Below, piece after piece: positions 7,815 through 17,002 of a stretch of 64,000 bases of DNA; the first letter of the stretch is position 1; the number at the start of each line of letters is the position of its first letter. The translations under genes and the position numbers were made by a program. The DNA is from Methanoculleus bourgensis MS2. Lineage in GTDB: Archaea; Halobacteriota; Methanomicrobia; Methanomicrobiales; Methanoculleaceae. The notes under the pieces are model-generated. The model had not been told where the DNA came from, searched no databases, and saw only the letters and a list, made by a program, of their open reading frames with translations. The stretch spans positions 2,666,001-2,730,000 of the forward strand of contig NC_018227.2 in assembly GCF_000304355.2 (NCBI RefSeq), read 5' to 3'.

Positions 7815-8860
7815 GTATTTATTCGTACGGCGTCTACATCCCGCGATACCGGATAAAAGTCCCGGAGATCGCTCGGGTATGGGGCGGCAATGCAGACGAC
7901 ATCACCAGGGGCCTTGGGGTCTTTGAGAAATCTGTCCCCGACCTGGATGAGGATACCGCAACGATCGCTGTCGAGGCGGCCCGTGCAGCCCTCCGGCGGA
8001 GGACCATCGACCCAGAGGCGATCGGCGCCATCTACGTGGGAAGCGAGTCGCACCCCTACGCGGTCAAACCCACCGCATGCACGGTCGGCGAGGCGATCGG
8101 GGCGACGCCCAACATGACCGCCGCTGACTACGAGTTTGCGTGCAAGGCGGGGACTGCAGGCCTCCAGACCTGTATGGGGCTTGTCAGGAGCGGCATGATC
8201 CCGTTCGGGATCGCAATCGGTGCTGATGTGGCACAGGGTGCTCCCGGAGACGCGCTTGAGTATACGGCGGCGGCCGGCGGGGCTGCGTTCGTCATCGGTG
8301 AGGGAGAGACCATCGCCGATATCAACCAGACCTGCTCCTACACCACCGATACCCCCGACTTCTGGCGGCGCGAGGGGCAGAGTTACCCCCGGCACGGCGG
8401 CCGGTTCACCGGCGACCCTGGCTACTTCAAGCACGTCCAGGGTGCAGCCAGGCTGATGTTTGATGCGGTGGGCACGAGCCCAAACGACTACGACTACGCG
8501 GTCTTCCACCAGCCGAACGCAAAGTTCCCGCAGCGGGTGGCAAAGGCACTCGGGTTTACCCAGGAGCAGATCAGGCCCGGGCTCGTCGTCCCGAGGCTCG
8601 GCAACACCTACTCAGGGGCGTCGATGATCGGGCTTGCCGCAACGCTTGATGTCGCAAAACCGGGCGACCGGATCTTTGTCACCTCGTTTGGGTCGGGAGC
8701 GGGGAGCGACGCCTTCGATATCACAGTCACTGATGCGATCGGGTCCGGGGCGTTTGACCGGGCAGCGGCGCCGACCGTGGAGCAACTGCTCGCAAACCCG
8801 ATCTACCTCGACTACGCACTGTATGCCAAACACAAAGGAAAGATCGTGATGCAGAGATGA
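7808..8860 (+). CDS. hydroxymethylglutaryl-CoA synthase
   Basis: It condenses acetoacetyl-CoA with acetyl-CoA to HMG-CoA in the mevalonate route to archaeal isoprenoid lipids. The 350-residue protein has the thiolase-fold signature with catalytic cysteine in [11 protein letters not shown] (about residue 113) and the histidine in [10 protein letters not shown] (about 234). The start is the ATG at 7808 because homologues begin with the same [12 protein letters not shown]; a longer upstream frame has no similarity. It overlaps the thiolase gene by 4 bases. In methanogens synthase, thiolase and a DUF35 protein form one complex. Confidence 0.95.
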   Translation: MVGIYSYGVYIPRYRIKVPEIARVWGGNADDITRGLGVFEKSVPDLDEDTATIAVEAARAALRRRTIDPEAIGAIYVGSESHPYAVKPTACTVGEAIGATPNMTAADYEFACKAGTAGLQTCMGLVRSGMIPFGIAIGADVAQGAPGDALEYTAAAGGAAFVIGEGETIADINQTCSYTTDTPDFWRREGQSYPRHGGRFTGDPGYFKHVQGAARLMFDAVGTSPNDYDYAVFHQPNAKFPQRVAKALGFTQEQIRPGLVVPRLGNTYSGASMIGLAATLDVAKPGDRIFVTSFGSGAGSDAFDITVTDAIGSGAFDRAAAPTVEQLLANPIYLDYALYAKHKGKIVMQR

Positions 8861-10017
8861 GAGACGTAGCAGTAATCGGAGTCGGGTGCACGGAGTTCGG
8901 GGAGCACTGGAGCACCTCGTTCCGCGACCTCTTCGTCAAGGCAGGAACCCTGGCGCTTGAGGATGCCGGGGTCTCGGGCGAGAAACTTGACGCCCTCTAC
9001 GTGGGGAACATGAGCGCGGGCAGGTTCGTCGAGCAGGAGCACATCGGGGCTCTCATCGCGGATTACGCCGGGCTCGCCAGCAACCATGTCCCCTCGACCA
9101 GGGTGGAGGCGGCCTGCGCCTCCGGCGGGCTTGCCTTCCGGCAGGCGGTGATCGCGGTCGCAAGCGGCATGGAGGACGTTGTGGTCGCTGCGGGTGTTGA
9201 GAAGATGACCGATGTCGGGACCGGGGCGAGCGTGGATATGCTTGCGAGCGCCGCGGACCGCGAGTGGGAGGGGTTCGCCGGGGCGACCTTTCCCGGGCTC
9301 TACGCCATGATCGCAAACGACTACATGCACCGCTACCCGCTCACCCGCGAGCAGCTTGCAGAGGTTGCGGTGAAGAACCACGAGAACGGTTCGAAGAACC
9401 CGATCGCGCAGTTCAGGAACCGCATCACGGTTGATACGGTCCTCTCCTCCTCATTGGTCGCCGACCCCCTGCGGCTCTTCGACTGCTCGCCGATCACCGA
9501 CGGTGCGGCGGCGGTCGTGGTGGTGCCGCTCGAGCGCGCCCACGAGTTCACCGATTCACCGGTCAAGGTGCTTGCGAGCGCCCAGGCGAGCGACACCATC
9601 GCGCTCCACGACCGGCGGGACATCTCCACCCTGGACGCCACCGTGGCGGCAGGGAAACGGGCGTTTGCGCGGGCAGGCCTCACTCACAAGGACATCGACC
9701 TCGTCGAGGTCCACGACTGCTTCACGATCGCCGAGATATGCGCGATTGAAGACCTCGGGTTCTGCAAGAAGGGCGAGGCTGGGAGGCTCACCGCGGAAGG
9801 GGCCACTGCTCTCAACGGTGACCTCCCCGTGAACACGAGCGGCGGCCTGAAGGCCTGTGGCCACCCGGTCGGCGCGACCGGGATCAAGCAGATCTGCGAG
9901 GTTGTCACCCAGCTCCGCGGCGAGGCCGCGGGCAGGCAGGTGGACGCGGAGGTCGGTATGGCTCATAACGTCGGCGGCACCGGCGCGACGGTCGTCGTGC
10001 ACATCCTGGGGGCGTAA
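8857..10017 (+). CDS. acetyl-CoA C-acetyltransferase (thiolase)
   Basis: The thiolase makes acetoacetyl-CoA from two acetyl-CoA, the first mevalonate step. 386 residues. The acyl-carrying cysteine is in [12 protein letters not shown] (near residue 87), and the catalytic histidine in [14 protein letters not shown] (near 331). In the C-terminal motif the usual cysteine is replaced (AHNVGGTG), as in archaeal members of this subgroup. It stands between HMG-CoA synthase and the DUF35 gene, matching the known three-protein complex that passes acetoacetyl-CoA directly to the synthase. Confidence 0.94.
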   Translation: MRDVAVIGVGCTEFGEHWSTSFRDLFVKAGTLALEDAGVSGEKLDALYVGNMSAGRFVEQEHIGALIADYAGLASNHVPSTRVEAACASGGLAFRQAVIAVASGMEDVVVAAGVEKMTDVGTGASVDMLASAADREWEGFAGATFPGLYAMIANDYMHRYPLTREQLAEVAVKNHENGSKNPIAQFRNRITVDTVLSSSLVADPLRLFDCSPITDGAAAVVVVPLERAHEFTDSPVKVLASAQASDTIALHDRRDISTLDATVAAGKRAFARAGLTHKDIDLVEVHDCFTIAEICAIEDLGFCKKGEAGRLTAEGATALNGDLPVNTSGGLKACGHPVGATGIKQICEVVTQLRGEAAGRQVDAEVGMAHNVGGTGATVVVHILGA

Positions 10018-10021
10018 AAGT

Positions 10022-10414
10022 ATGTCGGTATCACGGTTCTGGAGAAAGATCCCGCAGCGGTATAACCTTATCGGGACGCAGTGCACGAACTGCGGGCGCT
10101 ACTTCTTCCCGCCCCGGTCGCTCTGCCCCGACTGCCGGAGGAGCGGCAATATCGTCGACCACAAGTTCAACGGCGAGGGAACGGTCGTCACCTACACGGT
10201 GATTCGGTCGGCAAGCGACCAGTTCGAGAACACCACTCCGTACGTTCTCGCGATTGTCGAGCTCGACGAGGGGCCGAGGCTCACCGCCCAGGTCGCCTGC
10301 TCACCCGAGGAGGCGAAGATCGGGATGCGGGTAAGAAGCGTCTTCCGCCGGGTGACGGCGGACGGCGAGAGCGGTACCATCCACTACGGCACGAAGTTCG
10401 TGCCGGTGGAGTGA
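10022..10414 (+). CDS. DUF35 OB-fold/zinc ribbon scaffold protein
   Basis: A 130-residue protein with a rubredoxin-like zinc ribbon at residues 20-38 (CTNCGRY, CPDC) and an OB fold behind it (GEGTVVTYTVIRS). In methanogen thiolase/HMG-CoA synthase complexes the DUF35 protein bridges the two enzymes and helps form the shared CoA tunnel. It starts 4 bases after the thiolase stop. It is the last gene of the mevalonate operon; a mobile repeat follows downstream at 10485. Confidence 0.92.
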   Translation: MSVSRFWRKIPQRYNLIGTQCTNCGRYFFPPRSLCPDCRRSGNIVDHKFNGEGTVVTYTVIRSASDQFENTTPYVLAIVELDEGPRLTAQVACSPEEAKIGMRVRSVFRRVTADGESGTIHYGTKFVPVE

Positions 10415-10484
10415 ATTTTTCTTTTTTTGTGACTGCTTCCCCGACTGGAGCACAGAGGCCAGTCGAAAGCCGCGTCCGGGGAAC

Positions 10485-10712
10485 CTACTGCATCGTGTCA
10501 TCTTATTTTAGAAACTTTTGTCGCGTGTTGGGACGGGCACTCTGGTCTCACGCGGGAGTGCGCGAAGGTTGGTATAATCCCCTGCAACGCCCCTTCGCGC
10601 CCTTCGCGTCTTCGCGTGAGGGGTACTAGAGAGTATCGAAGTCTCACGCGAAGCCGCGAAGACGCGAAGAGAGACGGGAGATCTCTACATTGAAGATGAC
10701 AACAAGCACTAC
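10485..10712. mobile_element. MITE-like element, longer type, inserted at the hmgA stop
   Basis: Left end CTAC then TGCATCGTGTCATCTTATTT; right end, read inward on the other strand, TGCTTGTTGTCATCTTCAAT, preceded by the same CTAC (10485-10488 and 10709-10712). So about 18-base imperfect terminal inverted repeats are flanked by an exact 4-bp duplication. The inside holds TTCGCGTCTTCGCG palindromes shared with the shorter elements. The right duplication overlaps the TAG stop of hmgA. A near-identical inverted copy lies at 13027-13245. Confidence 0.8.
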
Positions 10713-11917
10713 CCCCGGCCGAGGTCCTTGTGCGCACGGGCCAGGTGCTGGGCCGCGAGGGCGCCGAGGAGGGAGAGCTCACCGGCGAGCACCCCGGCGG
10801 CGACGACCTCAGCAAACGCCTTTGCGTGGGTGCCCGGCGGGTCACCGCCCCCGGCGACGCCGAGCATCGCAAGGCACTCCCGCTGGGTATCGACCCCAGT
10901 GCCGCCGCCGACCGTCCCCACCGGGAGCGACGGGAGGGTGACCGAGACGTAGACCCCGCCGTCCACCCGGTCGACGGTGGTGATTGCGCTGCTCCCCTCA
11001 ACGACGTGGGCGGCGTCCTGCCCGCAGGCGATGAAGATGGCGGCGATGACGTTCGCCGCATGGGCGTTGAACCCGAACGAGGCCGCCCGGGCCGAGCCTA
11101 CCAGGTTCTTCCGGTAGTTAACCGCGGTGAGGGTCTCGGCATCGGTCTTCAAGAGGTCGGCGATCATCGCATCGGTGAGCCGCACTCCCGCAACCACGGT
11201 CTTCCCCCGACCCCTGACCAGGTTGATCGCCGCTGGTTTCTTGTCGGTGCACATGTTTCCCGAGAGGGCAACCAGGCGTGCCCCGGTCTCCCGCTCGATG
11301 AGTTCACCCACCTTCTGGCTTGCGATCGTCACCATGTTCATGCCCATGGCGTCCTTCGTATCGAACTCCAGGCGGACGAAGACGCTCGTCCCGGCCACGT
11401 AGGTGACGACGTCCAGGAACTCCCCGTGCTTCGTGGTACTCTCCGCGACCTCCCGGATCTCAGGGGTGTGCCCCTCGACCCAGGCGACCACCTTTTGGGC
11501 GTGGACAACGTCGCGGGCGGCAAAGACCGGCGCCCGGGTCATCCCGTCCCGCATGATCCGCACATCCGCACCCCCCGCCCGCGTGATCAGGGAGCACCCG
11601 CGGTTCACCGACGCAACAAGCGCCCCCTCGGTCGTCGCCAGCGGGAGGTAGCAGGACCCGGCGGCGTACTCCCCGTTCACCTTGAGCGGTCCTGCAACAC
11701 CGAGCGGCACCTGCACCGTGCCGATCATGTTCTCGATGTTACGCTTCACCACCCGGTCAATCCCGATGGAGAACGACCCCACGGCGGGGAGACGGGTCCC
11801 GGTCTCGCCCTCGATGAACGTCCGCCGCACCCGGACCGCCTCCTCCGGCGGGAGTTCCTTCTCGAGCGCGTAGAGTTTGAGGGAGCCCTCTTTCAGCCTC
11901 CTGATATACTCATCCAT
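10709..11917 (-). CDS. hmgA: 3-hydroxy-3-methylglutaryl-CoA reductase
   Basis: It reduces HMG-CoA to mevalonate with NADPH, committing carbon to isoprenoid lipids. The 402-residue class I-like enzyme shows all key elements: ENMIGTVQVPLGVAGPL with catalytic Glu (about 66), CTDKKPAAINLVRGRGK with catalytic Lys, the nucleotide-binding GTVGGGTGVDTQ, and a late HLARAH with the catalytic histidine region. It is in opposite orientation to the synthase operon. Its TAG stop lies in the 4-bp target duplication of a mobile repeat, but the protein ends intact with the usual tail. Confidence 0.96.
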   Translation of the reverse strand: MDEYIRRLKEGSLKLYALEKELPPEEAVRVRRTFIEGETGTRLPAVGSFSIGIDRVVKRNIENMIGTVQVPLGVAGPLKVNGEYAAGSCYLPLATTEGALVASVNRGCSLITRAGGADVRIMRDGMTRAPVFAARDVVHAQKVVAWVEGHTPEIREVAESTTKHGEFLDVVTYVAGTSVFVRLEFDTKDAMGMNMVTIASQKVGELIERETGARLVALSGNMCTDKKPAAINLVRGRGKTVVAGVRLTDAMIADLLKTDAETLTAVNYRKNLVGSARAASFGFNAHAANVIAAIFIACGQDAAHVVEGSSAITTVDRVDGGVYVSVTLPSLPVGTVGGGTGVDTQRECLAMLGVAGGGDPPGTHAKAFAEVVAAGVLAGELSLLGALAAQHLARAHKDLGRG

Positions 11918-11951
11918 GAATAGTATGAGGACTCATACCTAAAGATGGCTG

Positions 11952-12884
11952 GTGGTCAGGGTGCGAAGAGAACAGTGGTGCCTTGCGGTGCCGAAACGAG
12001 AGGCCGAGCAGACACGGCGACGGCTGCTTGAAGAAGGGCTCCTCGACCGGCGCTTAAAGCCGCGCCCCGAGGGGGACGCCGTCCTGCTTCCGGTGACGGA
12101 AGAGGTCGCAGGCGCCGTCCGGTGCGGTTTCGAGCCCGTGCCGGAACAGGTCGTTCTCCCCCGCCACGAACTCGTGGGCGGGATCGCCATCATGCAGGAC
12201 GACGACCCGGAGGCCGCCCGGGTGTTGCTTGCGTCCCGGCCGTCGCTGCACACAGTGCTCTTCCCGGAGAGCCCGGTCGAGGGGGAGTACCGCACCCGCC
12301 GGTTCGCCGTCCTCGCCGGGATCCCCACCACCCGCACCCGGGTGACCGAGTACGGGCTCCGCTTCGACGTGGACCTTGCGCTCGCCTACTTCTCGGCCCG
12401 GCTCGCCACCGAGCGGCAGCGGATCCTCGAAGATATGGAGGAGGGGGAGCGGGTGCTCGATATGTTCGCCGGCGTCGGGCCGTTCGCGATCACCCTCGCA
12501 CGCAAGGCAGGGATCGTTGTTGCCGCGGACCTCAACCCCGCCGCGGTCCACCTCCTGGTCCACAACATAGCGCTCAACCGGGCAGCAAACGTCATCCCAA
12601 TGCTCGCTGACGCCGCGCACCTCGCCCGGCTCGGTTTCGCCCCCTTCGACCGGATCATCATGAACCTCCCCATGGCCGCGCCGCAGTTCCTCGCGACGGC
12701 CGCAGGGCTCTGCCGGGGTGGCGGGACGATCCACCTCTACGCGCTCCAGGAAGAGGAGGGCGAGTACCTCCCCCTGATCCGGGCCGTCACCTCCGGGGAG
12801 GTCACCGAACGAGTGGTCAGGACCTACTCGCCCGGGAAGTGGCACGCGGTCTATGATATTACCGTGAAAAAAGAGGGATGCTGA
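11952..12884 (+). CDS. Trm5-type tRNA (guanine37-N1)-methyltransferase
   Basis: A COG2520-family methyltransferase that puts a methyl on G37 next to the tRNA anticodon, preventing frameshifts. 310 residues: an N-terminal recognition part, then a Rossmann domain with the SAM motif DMFAGVGPFAITLARKAG (about 170), ADLNPAAV, and a NLP-type motif (IIMNLPMAAPQFL) in place of NPP. GTG at 11952 is taken as start; another in-frame GTG follows at 11961. It lies divergent from hmgA with only 34 bases between. Confidence 0.88.
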   Translation: MVRVRREQWCLAVPKREAEQTRRRLLEEGLLDRRLKPRPEGDAVLLPVTEEVAGAVRCGFEPVPEQVVLPRHELVGGIAIMQDDDPEAARVLLASRPSLHTVLFPESPVEGEYRTRRFAVLAGIPTTRTRVTEYGLRFDVDLALAYFSARLATERQRILEDMEEGERVLDMFAGVGPFAITLARKAGIVVAADLNPAAVHLLVHNIALNRAANVIPMLADAAHLARLGFAPFDRIIMNLPMAAPQFLATAAGLCRGGGTIHLYALQEEEGEYLPLIRAVTSGEVTERVVRTYSPGKWHAVYDITVKKEGC

Positions 12885-13026
12885 GTTTTCCCGGGCCGCC
12901 CTCCTTAGAAACCGCACAATACTAACTTAAGCGTAATTTGAAGAAACAGTAGGGTTCCATTCACCATGAAACCACCATGAGGCTAGTGCCGAGTCAATCA
13001 TTCAACGTCGGATATGGGCGTGCTCG
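12885..13026. other. spacer before the inverted MITE copy
   Basis: No gene seen. An A/T-rich patch at 12920-12950 follows the methyltransferase gene. The stretch ends at the left end of the inverted mobile repeat. Confidence 0.4.
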
Positions 13027-13245
13027 TGCTTGTTGTCATCTTCAACGTAGAGATCTCCCGTCTCTCTTCGCGTCTTCGCGGCTTCGCGTGAGACTTCGGT
13101 ACTCTCTAGTACCCCTCACGCGAAGCCGCGAAGACGCGAAGGGGCGTTGCAGGGGATTATACCGAACATCGCGCTCTCCCGCGTGAGACCAGAGTGCCCA
13201 TCCTGGCACGTTCCAAAAATCTCTAAAATAAGATGACACGATGCA
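13027..13245. mobile_element. MITE-like element, longer type, inverted copy
   Basis: It is the reverse complement of 10489-10708 with few differences: it starts TGCTTGTTGTCATCTTCAAC and ends GTCATC-type on the other strand (AAGATGACACGATGCA). Flanking tetranucleotides are CTCG and CTAT, so no exact target duplication is left here. With the copy at 10485 it brackets hmgA and the trm5-like gene as a 2.7-kb inverted pair. Confidence 0.8.
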
Positions 13246-13324
13246 CTATTGCGACAATTCGTCGTTGACATGACACTAGCGAGAGGCGGCACAAAGCAGG
13301 ATTTTCCCCGGGCTCACCTCATGC

Positions 13325-13362
13325 AGTGGACCGTGGTGGCAATCGAGCCGGGGGGGATCTAG
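13325..13362. repeat. type A dispersed repeat, short copy
   Basis: It contains CAGTGGACCGTGGTGGCAATC and a following G run, as in the copies at 5178, 26038 and 26957. The remainder of the long form is absent. It lies directly downstream of rimI's stop. Confidence 0.6.
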
Positions 13363-13366
13363 GTCC

Positions 13367-13831
13367 TTAAAACCGGAACCACTTCATCATCACCAGGGCG
13401 TCTTCCTCATTCGCGTAGTAGCAGGCGATCTGGAAGACCTCCCGGTAACCGAGACGCCGGTAGAACTCCTGCGCCCCGGTGTTGGTGATCCGGACCTCCA
13501 GCTGGACCCCACTTGCGCCAGCAAGCATAAACTCCTTCTCCAGGCGGCGGATGAGCCGCTTCCCGATCCCGCGGCGCCGGTATTCGGGGGCGACCGCGAT
13601 GTTCATGATATGCCCATAGAGTTCGTCGCCGGTATCCTCAAGGCCCGCGGCGACGAACCCGGCCAGATCCCCGTTGCTCTGGGCTACAAAGAACGTATCC
13701 GGGTAGAGGGCGAGCGACTCCCGGAGCGTCCTCTCATCCCAGGGATCGATGAACGCTATCCTCTCGATGGCAACTATCTGCGGAATGTCTGCGGGCTGCG
13801 CCCTGCGAATAGTGAGTTGAAGCGGCATCAT
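13367..13831 (-). CDS. rimI: RimI-like protein N-acetyltransferase
   Basis: A 154-residue GNAT enzyme that moves an acetyl group from acetyl-CoA to a protein N-terminus. The acetyl-CoA loop is VAPEYRRRGIGKRL (residues 88-101), preceded by the beta strand GHIMNIAV and followed by the family's LEVRITNTGAQEFYRRLGY. Two ATG codons stand together at 13826-13831; the longer frame upstream overlaps the DUF1015 gene and has no similarity. In archaea such proteins acetylate many N-termini. It is divergent from the DUF1015 gene. Confidence 0.88.
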   Translation of the reverse strand: MMPLQLTIRRAQPADIPQIVAIERIAFIDPWDERTLRESLALYPDTFFVAQSNGDLAGFVAAGLEDTGDELYGHIMNIAVAPEYRRRGIGKRLIRRLEKEFMLAGASGVQLEVRITNTGAQEFYRRLGYREVFQIACYYANEEDALVMMKWFRF

Positions 13832-13915
13832 AGTTACCAGATCTCTTACTTTGAGTACCCCACCTAATATAGTGCCAGAAGACAAAATAATAGGCACATA
13901 CGAGTGGCGGTTTCT

Positions 13916-15178
13916 ATGGTTCAGATCTATCGTTTTGCTGCGGTCCGTCCGGGACAGCAATACTCCGAAAAAATTCCCTCCGTGCCGTACGATGTCGTGA
14001 CGGCAGAGGAGGCCCGGGAATGTATCGAGAAGAATCCGCTGAGTTTCCTGCGCGTCAGCCGGCCTGACGCCGAACTCCCGGACATCGCCCCGAACGATGA
14101 CCGGGTCTACCAGCGGGCGCGGGAGGTCTTCGATGCCATGCTTGCCGACGGCCGGATGCAGCGCGACCCCGAGCCCGGGATGTACGTCTACCGGGCCGTC
14201 CAGGACGGTGAAGAGTTCATCGGGCTGGTCTGCTGCGTGGCGACGGAGGATTACGAGAACCGGCGGATCCGGCGGCACGAACTCACCCGATACGACAAGG
14301 AGGAAGACCGGACCCGGCACATCGACACTGTCGGCGCAAACACCGGCCTCGTCTTCCTGCTCTACCGTGACCCCGGCGAGATCTTCCCCAGCATCCGCTC
14401 CCTCATCGACGGGGCGGAGCCTGACGGAAGCACCACAACCGGCCAGGGGGTGCTCCACCAGGTCTACCGGGTCACCGATGATGCGGCGCTCTCGCGCCTT
14501 GAAGAACTCTTCTCTGCCGTGCCGGAGACCTACATTGCAGACGGTCACCACCGGGCCAAGTCGGCGGTGAACGTGGCCGAGCGGCGGAGGAGCGAAGGAC
14601 GGTTCACCGAAGAGGCGGGGAAGTTCATGGTGGTCCTCTTTGCCCACGACCGCGTCCGCATCCACGGCTACAGCCGGCTTGTTGCGGACCTCGGCGACTA
14701 CACCCTCCCGGGATTCATCGGTGCCCTCTTAAAGGCGGGCTGGAACGTCCGGCCCTACGGGGAGATCGACACCTCAGGCTACCAGGTCCCGCCGCTCGCG
14801 ACCACTGATGCGCCGATGCACGTCATGCACTTCTACCTGGAGAAGACCTGGTACGAGGTCTCCCGACCGGTTGCAGACCCGGCCGACCTTGTCGGGTCGC
14901 TGGACGTCTCGGTGCTGCAGAAGGAGATCCTCGAAGGGATGCTCGGCATCACCGATCCCAGGGGCGACCCGAGGCTCCACTACATGGGCGGGGCAAAACC
15001 GCTCTCCGGGCTTGAGCGCCTCGTGGACTCCGGTGAGTATGCTCTCGCGATAGCCATGCAGCCGGTAGCGGTCGAGACAGTGCTTGCGATCGCGGACGCG
15101 GATGGCGTCATGCCCCCGAAGTCCACCTGGTTCGAGCCAAAACTCCTCTCAGGGCTCGTCGTCCACACAATCGACTAA
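13916..15178 (+). CDS. DUF1015 family protein
   Basis: A 420-residue cytoplasmic protein of the DUF1015/COG4198 family, common in archaea and bacteria but of uncertain function. Recognisable parts are the N-terminal VPYDVVTAEEARE, the central ETYIADGHHRAKSAV (residues around 205), and the C-terminal PPKSTWFEPKLLSGLVVH. The conserved DGHHR suggests an active or ligand site. The ATG at 13916 is preferred over GTG at 13904 because homologues start with a similar short hydrophobic strand. It is followed 47 bases later by hisG. Confidence 0.8.
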   Translation: MVQIYRFAAVRPGQQYSEKIPSVPYDVVTAEEARECIEKNPLSFLRVSRPDAELPDIAPNDDRVYQRAREVFDAMLADGRMQRDPEPGMYVYRAVQDGEEFIGLVCCVATEDYENRRIRRHELTRYDKEEDRTRHIDTVGANTGLVFLLYRDPGEIFPSIRSLIDGAEPDGSTTTGQGVLHQVYRVTDDAALSRLEELFSAVPETYIADGHHRAKSAVNVAERRRSEGRFTEEAGKFMVVLFAHDRVRIHGYSRLVADLGDYTLPGFIGALLKAGWNVRPYGEIDTSGYQVPPLATTDAPMHVMHFYLEKTWYEVSRPVADPADLVGSLDVSVLQKEILEGMLGITDPRGDPRLHYMGGAKPLSGLERLVDSGEYALAIAMQPVAVETVLAIADADGVMPPKSTWFEPKLLSGLVVHTID

Positions 15179-15225
15179 AAACCCATATCACCATCTTTAA
15201 CTCTTTTTCTGCCCGATCAACTCTT

Positions 15226-16098
15226 ATGATCACGATTGCTCTTCCCAAGGGAAGCCTTGAAGCGCAGACGTTCCAGCTCTTCAAGGAGGCAGACCTCGAG
15301 GTCAGGCGGACCGACCGCGACTACAACCCCCGCATCAACGACCCGAGGATCGGGAAGGTGAAGATCCTCCGCCCGCAGGAGATCCCGCTCTACGTCCAGA
15401 TGGGCTACTTCGACCTCGGGATATCGGGGCTTGACTGGGTCCAGGAGAGCGGCGCCGACGTCGCCGAGGTCGCAAACCTCTCCTACAGCAAGACCGGCGA
15501 CGGGAACGTGAAGATCGTGGTCGCGGTCCACCGCGACGAGCCGATCGACGACGTCACCGCTATTCGGCCCGGCAGCCGGGTGACGACCGAGTATCCCCGG
15601 ATCACGGAGCGGTTCTTCAACGAGATCGAGGTTCCCGTCAGGCTCTTTGCCTCCTACGGCGCGTCGGAGGCAAAGGTTCCCGACCTGATGGACGTCGTCG
15701 TCGACCTCACCGAGACCGGGAGCACGCTCAAGAAGAACGGGTTAAAGATCATCGGCCAGATCATGGAGTCGCATACCGCGCTCCTCGCGAACCACGAGTC
15801 CCTCCGGGACCCGGAGAAGCGAAAGGCGATCGAGGAGATCACGACGCTTCTCCTCGGCGTGATCGAGGCGCGCCACCAGGCGCTCCTGACGATGAACGTG
15901 CCGTCGGCGGCGCTCGACCGGGTCATTGAGGTCCTCCCCGCGATGAAGAAGCCCACCGTCAGCAGGCTGCACGGCATCGACTACTTCAGTATCCAGACGG
16001 TGGTGCAGAAAGGGCTTGTCAACGGTCTCATCCCGCACCTGAAGGATGCGGGCGCCGAGGATATCCTCGAGATCCCGATCGCAAAAATTGTGCGGTGA
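15226..16098 (+). CDS. hisG: ATP phosphoribosyltransferase, long form
   Basis: HisG starts histidine synthesis by joining ATP and PRPP. The 290-residue protein is the long form with a C-terminal regulatory domain (about 215-290) that binds histidine for feedback inhibition, so no HisZ is needed. Motifs: IALPKGSLE at the start, DLGISGLDWV (about 66), and the PRPP-binding DVVVDLTETGSTLKKNGLK (about 150). A short A/T-rich gap upstream (15181-15225) may hold its own promoter. Confidence 0.94.
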   Translation: MITIALPKGSLEAQTFQLFKEADLEVRRTDRDYNPRINDPRIGKVKILRPQEIPLYVQMGYFDLGISGLDWVQESGADVAEVANLSYSKTGDGNVKIVVAVHRDEPIDDVTAIRPGSRVTTEYPRITERFFNEIEVPVRLFASYGASEAKVPDLMDVVVDLTETGSTLKKNGLKIIGQIMESHTALLANHESLRDPEKRKAIEEITTLLLGVIEARHQALLTMNVPSAALDRVIEVLPAMKKPTVSRLHGIDYFSIQTVVQKGLVNGLIPHLKDAGAEDILEIPIAKIVR

Positions 16099-16109
16099 GG
16101 GGACCGCCC

Positions 16110-16754
16110 TCACCAGCGCCGGGAGTATTCCTTCGAGCAGGCGCGGCAGACGAACTTGCCGTCCTCGACCCTGACCCGGGACTCTGCGGTCAGCTCACCG
16201 CATTTTTCGCACGGCACCGACCGGAATATCCGGGCCCGCTCCGGGATCTCGACATTGAGATCCTGGATGGAGAAGAGGGTCTCGGCAGGCAGGTCGAGGA
16301 TTGCCTCGACGAGCCGGTCTGTACGCCTGCGGTACTCGGCCCACTCCTCGTCGGGGACCTGGCCCTGCATCACCCGCGTCCGGAGCGACGCAAGACCGGG
16401 ATCGAGCGTATCGGTGTCGAATGACGGGTTTCCGGTGATCCGGACGGCGTCGCCTGTCCGGCGACTGATGAACGTGAAGGCGTGCTTGCCGTAGTCCTTA
16501 AAGAAGAGGTTTCCCTTCCCGACGGTGCATCCCGTCAGGACCTGGATGGCATCGACGCCACAGGCGTCGGTCTCGGCGATGGTGACGAGTTCCTCGTCCT
16601 CGGCCCGGCCTGAGCGGAGCCGTTCAAGCGCGGTCTCGGCCGCCCGGTACCCCAGCGCGAGGCCGGGGCAGGTGTGGCCGTGGAACCTGACTACTTCGGC
16701 GAACCGGTCGTGTCTGTCTGCCGGCCTGCTGTCTTTCTGTGCGGTGCTACACAT
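16110..16754 (-). CDS. FmdE family protein
   Basis: A 214-residue protein of the formylmethanofuran dehydrogenase subunit E family. Residues 20-40 contain RFHGHTCPGLALGYRAAE, whose His/Cys bind metal in this family, followed by TDACGVDAIQVLTGCT. The C-terminus has a zinc finger (CEKCGE, CRAC). FmdE proteins occur with molybdenum or tungsten formylmethanofuran dehydrogenase but also stand alone, as here; a role in metal or cofactor handling is inferred. The ATG at 16754 (MCST) is preferred over 16769. Confidence 0.85.
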   Translation of the reverse strand: MCSTAQKDSRPADRHDRFAEVVRFHGHTCPGLALGYRAAETALERLRSGRAEDEELVTIAETDACGVDAIQVLTGCTVGKGNLFFKDYGKHAFTFISRRTGDAVRITGNPSFDTDTLDPGLASLRTRVMQGQVPDEEWAEYRRRTDRLVEAILDLPAETLFSIQDLNVEIPERARIFRSVPCEKCGELTAESRVRVEDGKFVCRACSKEYSRRW

Positions 16755-16969
16755 ATGCTTACCCTGCATGAGCTGTTGTTACAAATTGATAGATATATGT
16801 TATGGCAACCTGCCGGGGGATGTGCCGGGCGGTCCCATGGTATATAACAGCCGAACGCCCGGCGATGCGGTTCTGCACAGGCGGTGAAATATCTTTGCTG
16901 TCGGTCGTCTGCACGTTTCCAATATCCGGTTTAGACGGCACATTTTTGATGATGCAGGAGAGGTGGTTA

Positions 16970-16977
16970 TTTATATG
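16970..16977 (+). promoter_or_regulatory. TATA box of the pilin-like operon
   Basis: TTTATATG lies 26 bases before the ATG at 17003 and would start transcription at or near the ATG, driving the lipoprotein gene and the closely packed pilin-like genes after it. Confidence 0.6.
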
Positions 16978-17002
16978 CCCTGGTGTATAATGACTGCTTT
17001 GC

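Noticed and set aside
10570-10680. TTCGCG palindromes as a CRISPR array
   Set aside because: The repeats are inverted, not direct, with no regular spacers; they are the core of mobile repeats. No CRISPR or cas gene is seen in the window.
10730-11923. 397-codon frame antisense to hmgA
   Set aside because: Composition is that of a mirrored frame (Asp/Gly/Arg/His-rich), and hmgA is certain on the other strand.
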